NCBI RefSeq assembly: GCF_003386285.1
Contig: NZ_QPNC01000013.1
Span: 62,001-126,000, forward strand
Reading direction: 5' to 3'
Source: Nocardiopsis sp. FIRDI 009
GTDB taxonomy: Bacteria > Actinomycetota > Actinomycetes > Streptosporangiales > Streptosporangiaceae
DNA length: 64,000 nt
How positions within the stretch are numbered: position 1 is the first letter of the stretch; the number at the start of each line of letters is the position of its first letter. Positions 35,300 to 44,202 of the stretch are shown one piece after another. The notes beneath the pieces are model-generated. The model was not told the origin of the DNA, ran no database searches, and saw only the letters and a list, made by a program, of their open reading frames with translations. A program made the position numbers and the translations under genes.

Positions 35300-36447
35300 C
35301 CGACCCGCTCCACCACCGCCTCGACGGACCCGAGGGCGCGCCCCCGCTGATCCTCGGCCCCTCCCTGGGCACCTCCCTGTCCGTGTGGGAGCCCCACCTG
35401 CCCGCCCTGGCCCGCGACCACCGGGTCGCCCGCTACGACCTGCCCGGCCACGGCGGATCGCCCGCCGCGCTCCTGCCGGGCTCCGGGGCCGCCGTCGCCG
35501 ACCTGGCCCGCCTCGTCCTCGACCTGGCGGACGCCCGGGGCTGGACGGCCTTCCACTACGCGGGCGTCTCCCTGGGCGGGGCCGTCGGCCTCCACCTGGC
35601 CCTCCACCATCCCGAGCGGGTCTCGTCCCTGACCCTGGTGTGCTCGTCCGCGCGGTTCGGCGACCCCGCCGCGTGGCGGGAGCGCGCCGACCTGGTGCGG
35701 CGCGAGGGGACCGGCGCCCTGCTCGGCGCGGCCCCCGGGCGCTGGTTCGCCGACCCCGGCACCGCCGACACGCTCGCGGGCAAGGGGCTGCTGGCCGACC
35801 TGGAGCGCACCGACCCCGGGGGCTACGCGGCCTGCTGCGACGCGCTGGCCGTCCACGACCTGCGGGACCGCCTGGGTGACATCGGCGTGCCGACCCTCGT
35901 CGTCTCCGGACGCGGGGACCGCTCCACCCCGCCCGAACACGGGCGCGCGCTCGCCGACGGGATCCCCGGCGCGGAGCTGACCGAGATCGGCGGCGCGGGC
36001 CACCTGGCGGGGGTCGAGCGGCCCGAGGCGGTCACCGCCGCCCTGCTCGGTCACCTGTCCCCCGGCACCGACGGCGGACGGTACGCCGCCGGGATGGCCG
36101 TGCGGCGGGCCGTCCTGGGCGACGCGCACGTCGACCGGGCGGTGGCGCGCACCACCGCGTTCACCGCCGACTTCCAGGACCTCATCACCCGCTACGCCTG
36201 GGGGGAGATCTGGACCCGCCCGGGACTGGACCGGCGCACCCGCAGCTGCGTGACGCTGACCGCCCTGGTCGCGCGCGGCCACCTCGACGAGCTCGCGATG
36301 CACGTGCGCGCCGCCCTCGCCAACGGCCTGACCCCCGACGAGATCGCCGAGGTGATCCTGCAGTCCGCGATCTACTGCGGGGTGCCCGCCGCCAACTCCG
36401 CCTTCGCCACCGCCCAGCGCGTGCTGGCCGACCTCACCGAGGAGTGA
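35296..36447 (+). CDS. pcaL: Fused enol-lactonase and carboxymuconolactone decarboxylase
   Basis: This 383-residue protein fuses PcaD and PcaC functions. Residues 1-255 are an alpha/beta hydrolase with nucleophile motif YAGVSLGGAVG near 95 and His in EIGGAGHLAGVE near 235. Residues about 260-383 are a carboxymuconolactone decarboxylase domain (TRYAWGEIWTRPGLDRRTRS, then ELAMHVRAALANGLTPDEI). It converts gamma-carboxymuconolactone to the enol-lactone and then to beta-ketoadipate. The fusion is the known actinobacterial PcaL form. Its GTG overlaps the pcaB stop. Confidence 0.94.
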   Translation: MTDPLHHRLDGPEGAPPLILGPSLGTSLSVWEPHLPALARDHRVARYDLPGHGGSPAALLPGSGAAVADLARLVLDLADARGWTAFHYAGVSLGGAVGLHLALHHPERVSSLTLVCSSARFGDPAAWRERADLVRREGTGALLGAAPGRWFADPGTADTLAGKGLLADLERTDPGGYAACCDALAVHDLRDRLGDIGVPTLVVSGRGDRSTPPEHGRALADGIPGAELTEIGGAGHLAGVERPEAVTAALLGHLSPGTDGGRYAAGMAVRRAVLGDAHVDRAVARTTAFTADFQDLITRYAWGEIWTRPGLDRRTRSCVTLTALVARGHLDELAMHVRAALANGLTPDEIAEVILQSAIYCGVPAANSAFATAQRVLADLTEE

Positions 36448-37637
36448 CCGTGTCCCACCCCCGCCACACCACCGTCGCCGTCGTCGGAGCGGGCCCCGCC
36501 GGGCTCCTCCTGGCGCGGCTGCTGCACCGCTCGGGGATCGAGTGCGTCGTACTGGAGAGCCGCGACCGCGACTACGTGGAACGGCGCCAGCGCGCCGGGA
36601 TCATGGAACAGGGGACGGTGGAGACGCTGCGCGAGGCGGGCGCCGCCGACCGGCTGGACCGGGAGGGGATCGCGCACGACGGCGTCGAGCTGCGCTTCGA
36701 CGGCCGGGGCCACCGCGTCGACTTCCCGTCCCTGACCGGGGGCCGCCGGGTGTGGGTGTACGCCCAGACGGAGATGGTCAAGGACCTGATCGCGCTGCGC
36801 CTGGCCGACGGCGAGCCCCTGCTGTTCGAGGCCCCCGTCCACGCGGTGGAGGGGATCGACACCGACCGCTGCGCCGTCCGCTACACCCACCGGGGTCGGG
36901 AGCACACCCTCACCTGCGACTACGTGGTGGGCTGCGACGGCTACCACGGGGTGGCCCGGCGGGCGGCCCCCGAGGGCGCGAGCCGCACCTTCGAGCGCGT
37001 CTACCCCTACTCGTGGCTGGGGGTCACGGCCGACGCCCCGCCCGCCTACGACGAGCTGATCTACGCGCACTCCGACCGGGGTTTCGCGCTGGCGAGCATG
37101 CGCTCGCCGTCGGTGAGCCGCCTCTACCTCCAGGTGCCGGGCGGCGCGGATCCGGCGGACTGGCCGGACGGGCGGATCTGGGACGAGCTGGACGCGCGCC
37201 TGGGCGCCGACGGGACGTGGCGGCTGAACCGGGGGCCGATCACCGCCAAGGCGGTGCTGCCGATGCGCAGTTCGGTGACCGAGCCGATGCGGCACGGCCG
37301 TCTGTTCCTGGCCGGGGACGCCGCGCACATCGTGCCGCCCACGGGCGCCAAGGGGCTCAACCTGGCCGTCTCCGACGTGACCGTCCTGGCCCGCGCGTTC
37401 GCGCACCTGCGCACGACCGGGTCGGCGGCGCTGTTGGACGCCTACTCGGCGACCTGCCTGCGCCGGGTGTGGCGGGCGGAGCACTTCTCGTACCTGATGA
37501 CCACGACCCTGCACACCGATCCGGCGCAGTCGGGGTTCGACACCCGCCTGCAGCTGTCGCAGCTGGACCGGGTCGCCACCTCGCCCTTCGCCGCGGCCGA
37601 CCTGGCGGAGAACTACACCGGACTGCCGTTCACCTGA
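36444..37637 (+). CDS. pobA: 4-hydroxybenzoate 3-monooxygenase
   Basis: This 397-residue class A flavoprotein has the FAD motif VVGAGPAGLLLARLL at the N-terminus, the PobA-type QRAGIMEQGTVETL near residue 50, the DG motif YVVGCDGYHGVAR near 160, and the FAD/ribityl motif LFLAGDAAHIVPPTGAKGLN near 285. It hydroxylates 4-hydroxybenzoate to protocatechuate, feeding pcaHG just upstream. Two GTG starts are possible: 36444 overlaps the pcaL stop, and 36450 sits five bases after GAGGAG. It is the last gene of the operon and is followed by a hairpin. Confidence 0.93.
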   Translation: MTVSHPRHTTVAVVGAGPAGLLLARLLHRSGIECVVLESRDRDYVERRQRAGIMEQGTVETLREAGAADRLDREGIAHDGVELRFDGRGHRVDFPSLTGGRRVWVYAQTEMVKDLIALRLADGEPLLFEAPVHAVEGIDTDRCAVRYTHRGREHTLTCDYVVGCDGYHGVARRAAPEGASRTFERVYPYSWLGVTADAPPAYDELIYAHSDRGFALASMRSPSVSRLYLQVPGGADPADWPDGRIWDELDARLGADGTWRLNRGPITAKAVLPMRSSVTEPMRHGRLFLAGDAAHIVPPTGAKGLNLAVSDVTVLARAFAHLRTTGSAALLDAYSATCLRRVWRAEHFSYLMTTTLHTDPAQSGFDTRLQLSQLDRVATSPFAAADLAENYTGLPFT

Positions 37638-37730
37638 CCGGCCGGTCCTCCCCTCCCACGCGTCGCAGGGCGCCCCCGCACGAGGGCGACGGAGCGCTGG
37701 GGAGCTGCGCCGGGCGGACGGCTGGGCGGC

Positions 37731-37763
37731 GGGCGGGCGGCGGCCCCGTCCCGCCGCCCGTCC
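37731..37763. terminator. Hairpin after pobA
   Basis: GGGCGGGCGGCGG (37731-37743) pairs with CCGCCGCCCGTCC (37751-37763) over a seven-base loop, with one G-T wobble. It lies between the convergent ends of pobA and the DoxX/anti-sigma gene, and it probably ends the pca transcript. Confidence 0.6.
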
Positions 37764-37789
37764 CACGGTCGCCCCCCGACCGGACCGGT

Positions 37790-38896
37790 TCAGGAGGGTT
37801 TCGTCCGGTCCCGGACCGAGTCCACGAGGCGCGCGTAGACCTCCGCCGGCATCTCCTCCTCCCCCATCTCCCTGCCGAGTTCGACCGTCCGCCGGTAGGT
37901 GTCCAGGAAGGACCAGCAGTCCGCGCAGTCCCCGATGTGGAACTCGACCGCCCGCCGCCGCGGCTCGGGCAGGTCACCGGAGACGTAGTCGCGCAGGAGG
38001 TCGTACACCTCCCGGCACCGCGGCCGCCGCGGACGCGGCAGGCTCCACCGGTCCGGGCCGACGAGCGCGTACGCCCCGGCCGCGACGGACAGCGCGATCT
38101 CACGCTTGGCCGCCTCGACCCCGATGAGGAGCCCGTTGTCGGAGATGCTGCCGAGCCCCAGGGCGAACAGCCACACGGCGACGGCGCCCATGACGTAGCG
38201 GGGCGCCAGTCCCACGGCCAGGAGTGCACCCACAGCCAGAAGCACGGGAACGGGCAGGCTGGAGTTGACCGAGTTGCTGAAGACCCCCTCGGTGAAGACC
38301 GCCGAGGCGAGCAGGGTGTAGGCCATGCCGAGCCGGACCAGCAGCAGGCTGGTGTCGCGGCCTCCCCCGCGCGCGGCCTGTTCGATCCCGGTCAGCCGCA
38401 GCGCCCTTCGGGGCACCGCGAGACGTCCGCTGAGCAGGAACCGGTCCAGACTCCAGTACCCTCCGCCCATGCGGGCCAGGGTCAGCGCCATCATCGCCAG
38501 CGCGAGATCGGCCGAGATCCGGATGGCTCCTCCCGTGGGGGTGGCCATGGTGAACATGACGAACATCATCGCCATCACCATGCCGATCCGGGGCGTGGCC
38601 AGCCCGAGGATCAGGATGACGGCGAGTGTCACCTCGGCGATCCCCTGGAGCAGCAGGAACGTGCTGACGGGGATGCCGAGGTCGGTGATCCGCTCGGCGA
38701 GCCACGGTGCGATCCAGCCGGTCTGCGGGTCGGTGAAGGACTCGGCCACCGCGTTCAGGTCGTCGCCGAGGCCGAACGGGACCGGGATGAGGAGTTTGCC
38801 TCCGGCCACCAGGAACGCGAGTCCGAGAACGGTCCGGAAGGCGAGGAGCACCCCGTCCCACGGCCCCGGAGGCCGCAGGGGGACGTCTGGTTTCAT
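37790..38896 (-). CDS. DoxX-like membrane protein fused to a zinc-binding anti-sigma domain
   Basis: This 368-residue protein has about eight predicted helices over residues 15-290, the first part of the DoxX type (FRTVLGLAFLVAGGKLLIP). It ends in a cytoplasmic zf-HC2 anti-sigma domain at about 298-345 with CREVYDLLRDYVSGDL and the H-x3-C-x2-C zinc motif FHIGDCADCW. Such ZAS domains bind ECF sigma factors. Its ATG overlaps the stop of the upstream ECF sigma gene by four bases, so it is the cognate anti-sigma. DoxX proteins act in membrane redox or respiration, so the sensed signal may be redox. The fusion order (membrane part first, ZAS last) is unusual. Confidence 0.82.
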   Translation of the reverse strand: MKPDVPLRPPGPWDGVLLAFRTVLGLAFLVAGGKLLIPVPFGLGDDLNAVAESFTDPQTGWIAPWLAERITDLGIPVSTFLLLQGIAEVTLAVILILGLATPRIGMVMAMMFVMFTMATPTGGAIRISADLALAMMALTLARMGGGYWSLDRFLLSGRLAVPRRALRLTGIEQAARGGGRDTSLLLVRLGMAYTLLASAVFTEGVFSNSVNSSLPVPVLLAVGALLAVGLAPRYVMGAVAVWLFALGLGSISDNGLLIGVEAAKREIALSVAAGAYALVGPDRWSLPRPRRPRCREVYDLLRDYVSGDLPEPRRRAVEFHIGDCADCWSFLDTYRRTVELGREMGEEEMPAEVYARLVDSVRDRTKPS

Positions 38897-39559
38897 GATG
38901 ATTCCGTCCTCACGGTCGTGGATGGGTCGGTCCGGCTCCGCCGTTCGTGGAAGTACGCGTCGAGCGCCTCACGCAGGGCCAGCCGGGCTCGGTGGAGCCG
39001 GGTGCGCACAGCGGGTCTGGAGATGTCGAGCAACTCGGCCACCTCCGCGTGGTCCAGGTCCTCGATCTCGGCGAGGACGTAGACCTCGCGTGCCGCGGCG
39101 GGCAGCCGTTCCACGGCCTCCGCCAGGACCGCCCGGGTCTCCCCGCGCAGCAGTTCGCCCTCGGGACACGGCGGCCAGCCTCCGACCGTCCTGGCGTGCC
39201 GACCGTCCTGGCGTGCCGACCGTCCTGGCGTGCCGACCGTCGTCGGTGAAGACCGGCTCCGGCACCTCGGGGTCGGGTATCGGATCACGCGCCCGTCTAC
39301 GCAGGCGCATGAGCGCGGCGTTGACCACGACGCGTCGGAGCCACGGTTCCAGGGCGTCCGGCTCCACCAGGGTGTCAACCTTGTCCATCACGGTCACCAG
39401 GGACTCCTGAAGGACGTCCTCCGCGTCCTGGCGCTGTCCCGTCAAACGCAGGGCGATCCGGTAGAGGGTGTTCCCGTGCCGTGTCAGGAGTTCCGAGAAC
39501 AGCCGCCTCCTCCCGGTTCCTGAGTCCTGCCACGAGGTCTGTTGACATCCCGACCACAC
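38893..39559 (-). pseudogene. ECF sigma factor split by frameshifts at a 17-bp tandem repeat
   Basis: Sigma region 2 (HGNTLYRIALRLTGQRQDAE, then DVLQESLVTVMDKVDTLVEP) is in one frame and sigma region 4 (LAEAVERLPAAAREVYVLAE, then DLDHAEVAELLDISRPAVR) is in another. The switch falls inside three perfect copies of a 17-bp repeat (39184-39234). With one copy, or with four, the frames join; the one-copy linker would read TDDGRHARTVGGWPPCPEGE, a normal ECF linker. A second mismatch of frame lies near the start: the natural-looking N-terminus MSTDLVAGLRNREEAA from ATG 39548 is one base out of frame with region 2, unless GTG 39559 is used. As written, no full sigma factor can be made. It overlaps the anti-sigma gene by four bases. 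Confidence 0.8.
39184..39240. repeat. 17-bp tandem repeat, three copies plus six bases
   Basis: GACCGTCCTGGCGTGCC occurs three times without change at 39184, 39201 and 39218, followed by GACCGT. The unit length is not a multiple of three, so every gain or loss of one copy shifts the frame of the sigma gene that contains it. From frame arithmetic, 1 or 4 copies join sigma regions 2 and 4; 2 or 3 copies do not. Confidence 0.95.
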
Positions 39560-39869
39560 TTGCCGATTCCGTGGTGGCCGATGCAGGCGACTCGGCGCCG
39601 TACGGCGACCACCCCTTTACACAGGAAAGATGAGATGGGAGTGGCCAGCGTTACATCCCGTGACGCGAAACCACCGGAATCAGCGTTCCGGGCAGGTCGT
39701 CGGGGTGGTGGAGCGGGTTCGCCGTCGTCCGTCCGGCCGTGTCCGGACCCGGTCACGCGGGCACCCGGTGTCCGCACGCGCTGTTATCTTGGCGACCGCG
39801 AATCCGGCGTTCCCTCCCCTTCCGGGCATGGAGGCCGGGTCACGGGCGCGGTGGGGAACGAGGACACGG

Positions 39870-41178
39870 GTGAAGAGTGCGTCGCGGATCGGTGAGGCGG
39901 TCGGCTGGGTCGGCCTGGGGCTGATCGAGGGCGGAATCCTGCTCGCCCTCGCCGACCTGGTGCGGTTCTCCGTCATGGAGGAGGACCCGACGACGCCCGA
40001 CGCCGCCCTCTGGTGGCTGACCGCCGTGTTCCTCGGAGCGATCGTGCTCTTCACGGTGCTGTGGCATGACAAGGGGGTCCCCGCCACGGAACCCGCCCCT
40101 CGCCAGGGCCGGGGGTTGAGGGCGTTCCTGCTGGCGGCGGGCGCGCCCTCCCTGTACGGGGCCTACACCGTCTTCTCACCCACCATGTTCACCGTGACGG
40201 CGGACACCAGCGGGTACCACGATTCCGATCCGGCCGGGGTCTCACTGTGGGTGGTGACCCTGACGATCGCCCTCGGTGTCCTCCTCGTCGTGGCCGCCGT
40301 GTACCAGCCCAGGATCCTGCCCCCGCGCCGCTCCGTGCCGTTCTTCGCCGTGGGTCTGGTCCTGGTCGCGCTCTCGGAGTTCGGTCTGCGCGCCGCGACC
40401 CTCTACCAGCCGACGGAGCACACGGTCGCCGACGCCTTCCCGGACGTCCCCGCACCGGTGCCGAGCGACATCGGCGAGGTCGGCTGGGTGTGGGAAGCCC
40501 CGAAGGGCGTGTCCGTGGAAGACCGTGGAACCCGGTCCGCTCGGCCCCCTGCTCGTGCTCGACGACGGCGTGGTCGCCCTGGACGGCACGTCCGGGGAAG
40601 AACTGTGGAGCTACCGACACCCCTACAGCGACGTGTCGGTCCAGGTGATCGATGGTGGGGCGACAGCCCTGGTCACACGCCAACCGGCAGCCGATCGGTT
40701 CGGCGACCGACGGGTCACCGAACTCGACACCGCCACCGGCGGGATCCGCGCGAAGACCTCCGTGCTGTCGCACGGTCCCGAGACCGAGGACATCCGGATC
40801 TCGCTCCTGGACGGGACGTCGGACCTGCGGCTCTACGCGTGGACCGAACCCGGTGAGCGCCCCCGGATCAGTGCCCGTAGGTCGGAGACGAGCGACGAGA
40901 TGTGGTCCTTCACGTTGCCGGAGAACGACGGGCGCGTGTGCGCGATCCTCGGCGGATGGGACACGGAACGCAACGCCCTGCTGGTGGAGAACCGGCTCGT
41001 CGTCCTCCACGCCTGCGCGGACCCGCCCGACCGGCTCGGCCGGGGGGGCGGGTCCCTGGTCGCACCCATCGACCCGGCCCGGTCCTCCGTCGGCGGCGAG
41101 CCGCGAACCGGACGCGCGGTGACTCCGCGGCGGGTCACCGTCGCTACACCCGTTGTCTCCGTGGGTCGTCGGTGTTAA
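39870..41178 (+). pseudogene. Five-helix membrane protein with PQQ-like beta-propeller part, frameshifted
   Basis: From GTG 39870 (five bases after GAGGA) the first frame codes five transmembrane helices and then VGWVWEAPKGVSVE. The second frame (to 41178) continues with PGPLGPLLVLDDGVVALDG and TSGEELWSYRHPY, a PQQ-like repeat domain as in BamB-type propellers. The frames meet at a near-perfect 10-base direct repeat (GTCCGTGGAA then GACCGTGGAA, 40511-40530). Removing one 10-base copy gives GVSVEPGPLGPLLVL in one frame. The intact protein would have about 430 residues with an extracellular propeller fragment. The last 30 codons overlap the cellulase promoter. Function unknown. Confidence 0.65.
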
Positions 41179-41220
41179 CTTCACGTCTGTGGGAGCGCTC
41201 CCGTAATGGGAGCGCTCCCG
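41153..41220 (+). promoter_or_regulatory. Cellulase promoter with two CebR boxes
   Basis: TTGTCT (41153-41158) and TAACTT (41176-41181) are 17 bases apart and form a plausible promoter. Two copies of TGGGAGCGCTCCCG follow at 41190-41203 and 41207-41220. They match the CebR operator TGGGAGCGCTCCCA of cellulolytic actinomycetes at 13 of 14 positions. A bound LacI-type CebR would block the promoter until cellobiose is present. The cebR gene itself is not in this window. Confidence 0.85.
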
Positions 41221-41427
41221 CGACCGGGGAACGGAGCCATCCGAACCTCCGGTACGTACGACGACGTACGCGCGCAGTGACATCTCGGATCCCGGCCGGG
41301 GTCCGAGCCGCCGTCCCCGGCGGCCCTCCAGCATGACAGCACCCCCGTCCCGCCCCTCCCCCGCTCCACGGCACGTCGGCGCCAGCGGGGTGTCGGGCAC
41401 GGGAGGGGGCACCCCCGAGGAGGACAT

Positions 41428-44094
41428 GTGACCACCCCCCACACCCGCCCGCGACGCGCCCGTTGGCGCGGCGCGGGAGCCGCGCTCCTGGGCGCGGTAC
41501 TCACCGCCGCCCTCCTACCGGCGGCACCCGCGCACGCGGCACCGATCTGCACGGTCGACTACCAGACCAACGACTGGGGCACCGGCTTCACCGCCGAGGT
41601 CTCCGTGACCAACGAGGCCGAAGCCGTCTCCACCTGGACACTGGGCTGGGAGTTCACCGGCGACCAGCAGATCACCAACAGCTGGAACGCGCAGGTCTCC
41701 CAGAGCGGCGCCTCCGTGACCGCCCAGGGCCCCTCCTGGGCGCCGGGGCTCGGCAGCGGGCAGACCGCGGCGTTCGGCTTCCAGGCCACCTACAGCGGCG
41801 ACAACGCCGCTCCCACGGAGTTCACCCTCAACGGCCGGGACTGCGCCGGAGAGGACGAGTCCCCGGCACTGGTCGTCGACCCCGGCTCGGTCGCCCTGGA
41901 ACCGGGAGGCCAGGCGGCCTTCGACGTCGCGCTGTCAGCGGCTCCGGACGAGGACGTCTCCGTCAGCGTCGAGCGCACCTCCGGGAGCACCGACCTGTCC
42001 GTGGTCTCGGGCGCCTCGCTGACCTTCGGCGACTCCGACTGGGACGTTCCCCAGGAGGTGACCATCGCCTCCTCCGGCGACGGCACGGGCGACCCCGCGC
42101 AGGCGGAGTTCACCGTCTCCGCCGAGGGCTACGAGCCCGTGGTCGTCACCGCGCGCGAACTGTCGGGCGCCGACAACCCCTACGAGGAGGAGTTCCTCGA
42201 CCAGTACGCGAAGATCAAGGACCCCGACAACGGCTACTTCCGCGAGGTCGACGGCCTCCTCGTGCCGTACCACTCGGTGGAGACCCTGATCGTGGAGGCG
42301 CCCGACCACGGACACGCCACCACCTCCGAGGCCTACAGCTACTACCTGTGGCTGGAGGCCGCCTACGGCCGGATCACCGGCGACTGGGCGCCCTTCAACG
42401 ACGCCTGGGAGTCCATGGAGACGTTCATCATCCCGGGCACCGCCGACCAGCCGACGAACTCCGCCTACGACCCCTCGGACCCGGCGACCTACATCCCCGA
42501 GTCCCTGGACCCGAGCGACTACCCCATGCCGCTGACCCCCGAGGTCCAGGCGGGTGAGGACCCCCTCGCCCAGGAACTGGCCGGGACCTACGGCACCGAC
42601 GAGGTCTACGGCATGCACTGGTTGCTGGACGTGGACAACGTCTACGGCTACGGGTTCTGCGGCGACGGCGGCGACGACGCCCCCGCCTACATCAACACCT
42701 TCCAGCGCGGCTCCAACGAGTCGGTCTGGGAGACCGTCCCGCACCCGTCCTGTGAGACCTTCGCGCACGGCGGCGAGTACGGATTCCTCGACCTGTTCAC
42801 CGACGACGAGAACTACTCCGAGCAGTGGCGCTACACCAACGCGCCCGACGCCGACGCGCGCGCGGTGCAGGTGGCCTACCTCGCCCACGAGTGGGCGTCC
42901 GAGCAGGGCAACGCGGACGCCATCGCCTCGAACGTCGCCGACGCGGCCAGGATGGGCGACTACCTGCGCTACGCGATGTTCGACAAGTACTTCAAGGAGG
43001 TCGGCGACTGCGTCGGCGCCGAGTCCTGCGCCCCGGGTTCGGGCAAGAACTCCGCGCACTACCTCATGTCCTGGTACTACTCCTGGGGCGGGGCCCTGGA
43101 GAGCGCCCAGTACCCGTGGGCCTGGCGCATCGGAGGCTCGTCGGCGCACCAGGGCTACCAGAACGTGATGGCCGCCTACGCGCTGTCGGAGGTGGACGCG
43201 CTCCGGCCCGAGTCGCCCACCGGCGCCGAGGACTGGGGCACCAGCCTCGACCGGCAGCTGGAGTTCCTCCAGTGGCTGCAGTCCTCCGACGGGGGTATCG
43301 CCGGGGGCGCGACCAACAGCTGGGAGGGCTCCTACGCCGAGCCGCCCGCGGGGACGCCGACCTTCTACGGCATGTACTACGACGAGAAGCCCGTCTGGCA
43401 CGACCCGCCGTCGAACCGCTGGTTCGGGTTCCAGGTCTGGGACATGGAACGGGTGGCCGAGTACCACCGCATCACCGGCGACGAGCGGGCCGGACAGATC
43501 CTGGACGCGTGGGTGCCCTGGGCGATCGAGAACACCACCGTCGGGGAGAACGGCGAGTTCGCCATCCCCGCCGACATGGAGTGGAGCGGCCAGCCCGACA
43601 CCTGGACGGGTGAGCCCACCGGCAACCCGGACCTGAGTGTCGAGGTCGTCTCGCACGGTCAGGACGTCGGGATCGCCGCGGGCCTGGCCAAAACGCTCAT
43701 GCACTACTCCGCCGCCACCGGCGACGCCGAGTCCCGTGAGGTGGCCGAGGCGCTGCTGAACGCCCTGATGTTCCACGAGGACGACCTGGGCGTCGCCGTC
43801 CCGGAGACCCGGGCCGACTACGAGCGCTTCGACGACCCGTTCGACTCCCCGGACGGCGGGCTCTACGTCCCCGAGGGGTGGAGCGGCCAGATGGCCAACG
43901 GCGACCCGATCACCTCCGACTCCACGTTCCTGTCGATCCGGTCCTTCTACGAGGACGACCCGGCCTGGCCCCAGGTCGAGTCCTACCTCGACGGCGGGCC
44001 GGTGCCCGAGTTCACCTACCACCGCTTCTGGGCGCAGGTGGACGTCGCCACGGCGCTGGCCACCCACGGCGAGCTGTTCGGCGACGGTTCCTGA
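41428..44094 (+). CDS. Secreted GH48 cellobiohydrolase with N-terminal CBM2
   Basis: This 888-residue exported enzyme has a signal peptide of about 37 residues ending APAHAA; a family 2 cellulose-binding module at about 39-140 (CTVDYQTNDWGTGFTAEVSV, with Cys at both ends); an Ig-like spacer at about 145-245; and a GH48 catalytic domain from about 250 to the end, with the catalytic acid Glu in HGHATTSEAYSYYLWLEAAY. GH48 enzymes are processive exocellulases releasing cellobiose and are central to aerobic actinomycete cellulose attack, for example Thermobifida Cel48A. It starts at GTG 41428 after GAGGAGG. CebR boxes upstream imply induction by cellobiose. It is a single gene with a strong terminator. 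Confidence 0.95.
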   Translation: MTTPHTRPRRARWRGAGAALLGAVLTAALLPAAPAHAAPICTVDYQTNDWGTGFTAEVSVTNEAEAVSTWTLGWEFTGDQQITNSWNAQVSQSGASVTAQGPSWAPGLGSGQTAAFGFQATYSGDNAAPTEFTLNGRDCAGEDESPALVVDPGSVALEPGGQAAFDVALSAAPDEDVSVSVERTSGSTDLSVVSGASLTFGDSDWDVPQEVTIASSGDGTGDPAQAEFTVSAEGYEPVVVTARELSGADNPYEEEFLDQYAKIKDPDNGYFREVDGLLVPYHSVETLIVEAPDHGHATTSEAYSYYLWLEAAYGRITGDWAPFNDAWESMETFIIPGTADQPTNSAYDPSDPATYIPESLDPSDYPMPLTPEVQAGEDPLAQELAGTYGTDEVYGMHWLLDVDNVYGYGFCGDGGDDAPAYINTFQRGSNESVWETVPHPSCETFAHGGEYGFLDLFTDDENYSEQWRYTNAPDADARAVQVAYLAHEWASEQGNADAIASNVADAARMGDYLRYAMFDKYFKEVGDCVGAESCAPGSGKNSAHYLMSWYYSWGGALESAQYPWAWRIGGSSAHQGYQNVMAAYALSEVDALRPESPTGAEDWGTSLDRQLEFLQWLQSSDGGIAGGATNSWEGSYAEPPAGTPTFYGMYYDEKPVWHDPPSNRWFGFQVWDMERVAEYHRITGDERAGQILDAWVPWAIENTTVGENGEFAIPADMEWSGQPDTWTGEPTGNPDLSVEVVSHGQDVGIAAGLAKTLMHYSAATGDAESREVAEALLNALMFHEDDLGVAVPETRADYERFDDPFDSPDGGLYVPEGWSGQMANGDPITSDSTFLSIRSFYEDDPAWPQVESYLDGGPVPEFTYHRFWAQVDVATALATHGELFGDGS

Positions 44095-44110
44095 CCGTCC
44101 GCGGCCGCAC

Positions 44111-44136
44111 GGGGGCGGGGCCCACGCCCCGCCCCC
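44111..44136 (+). terminator. Terminator hairpin of the GH48 gene
   Basis: GGGGGCGGGGC (44111-44121) pairs perfectly with GCCCCGCCCCC (44126-44136) over a four-base loop, 17 bases after the cellulase stop. This is an 11-bp all-GC stem. Confidence 0.75.
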
Positions 44137-44167
44137 GCCCCGCCGGCGTCCCGGACGCGGCGGGCAC

Positions 44168-44202
44168 GACCGGTCCCCTCCCGCCGCGGGAGGGGGCCGG
44201 TC
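44168..44202. terminator. Second hairpin between convergent genes
   Basis: Bases 44168-44182 pair with 44188-44202 over a five-base loop, giving a 15-bp stem with one G-T wobble. It touches the stop codon of the ABC transporter gene on the minus strand and probably terminates that transcript, or works in both directions. Confidence 0.65.
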
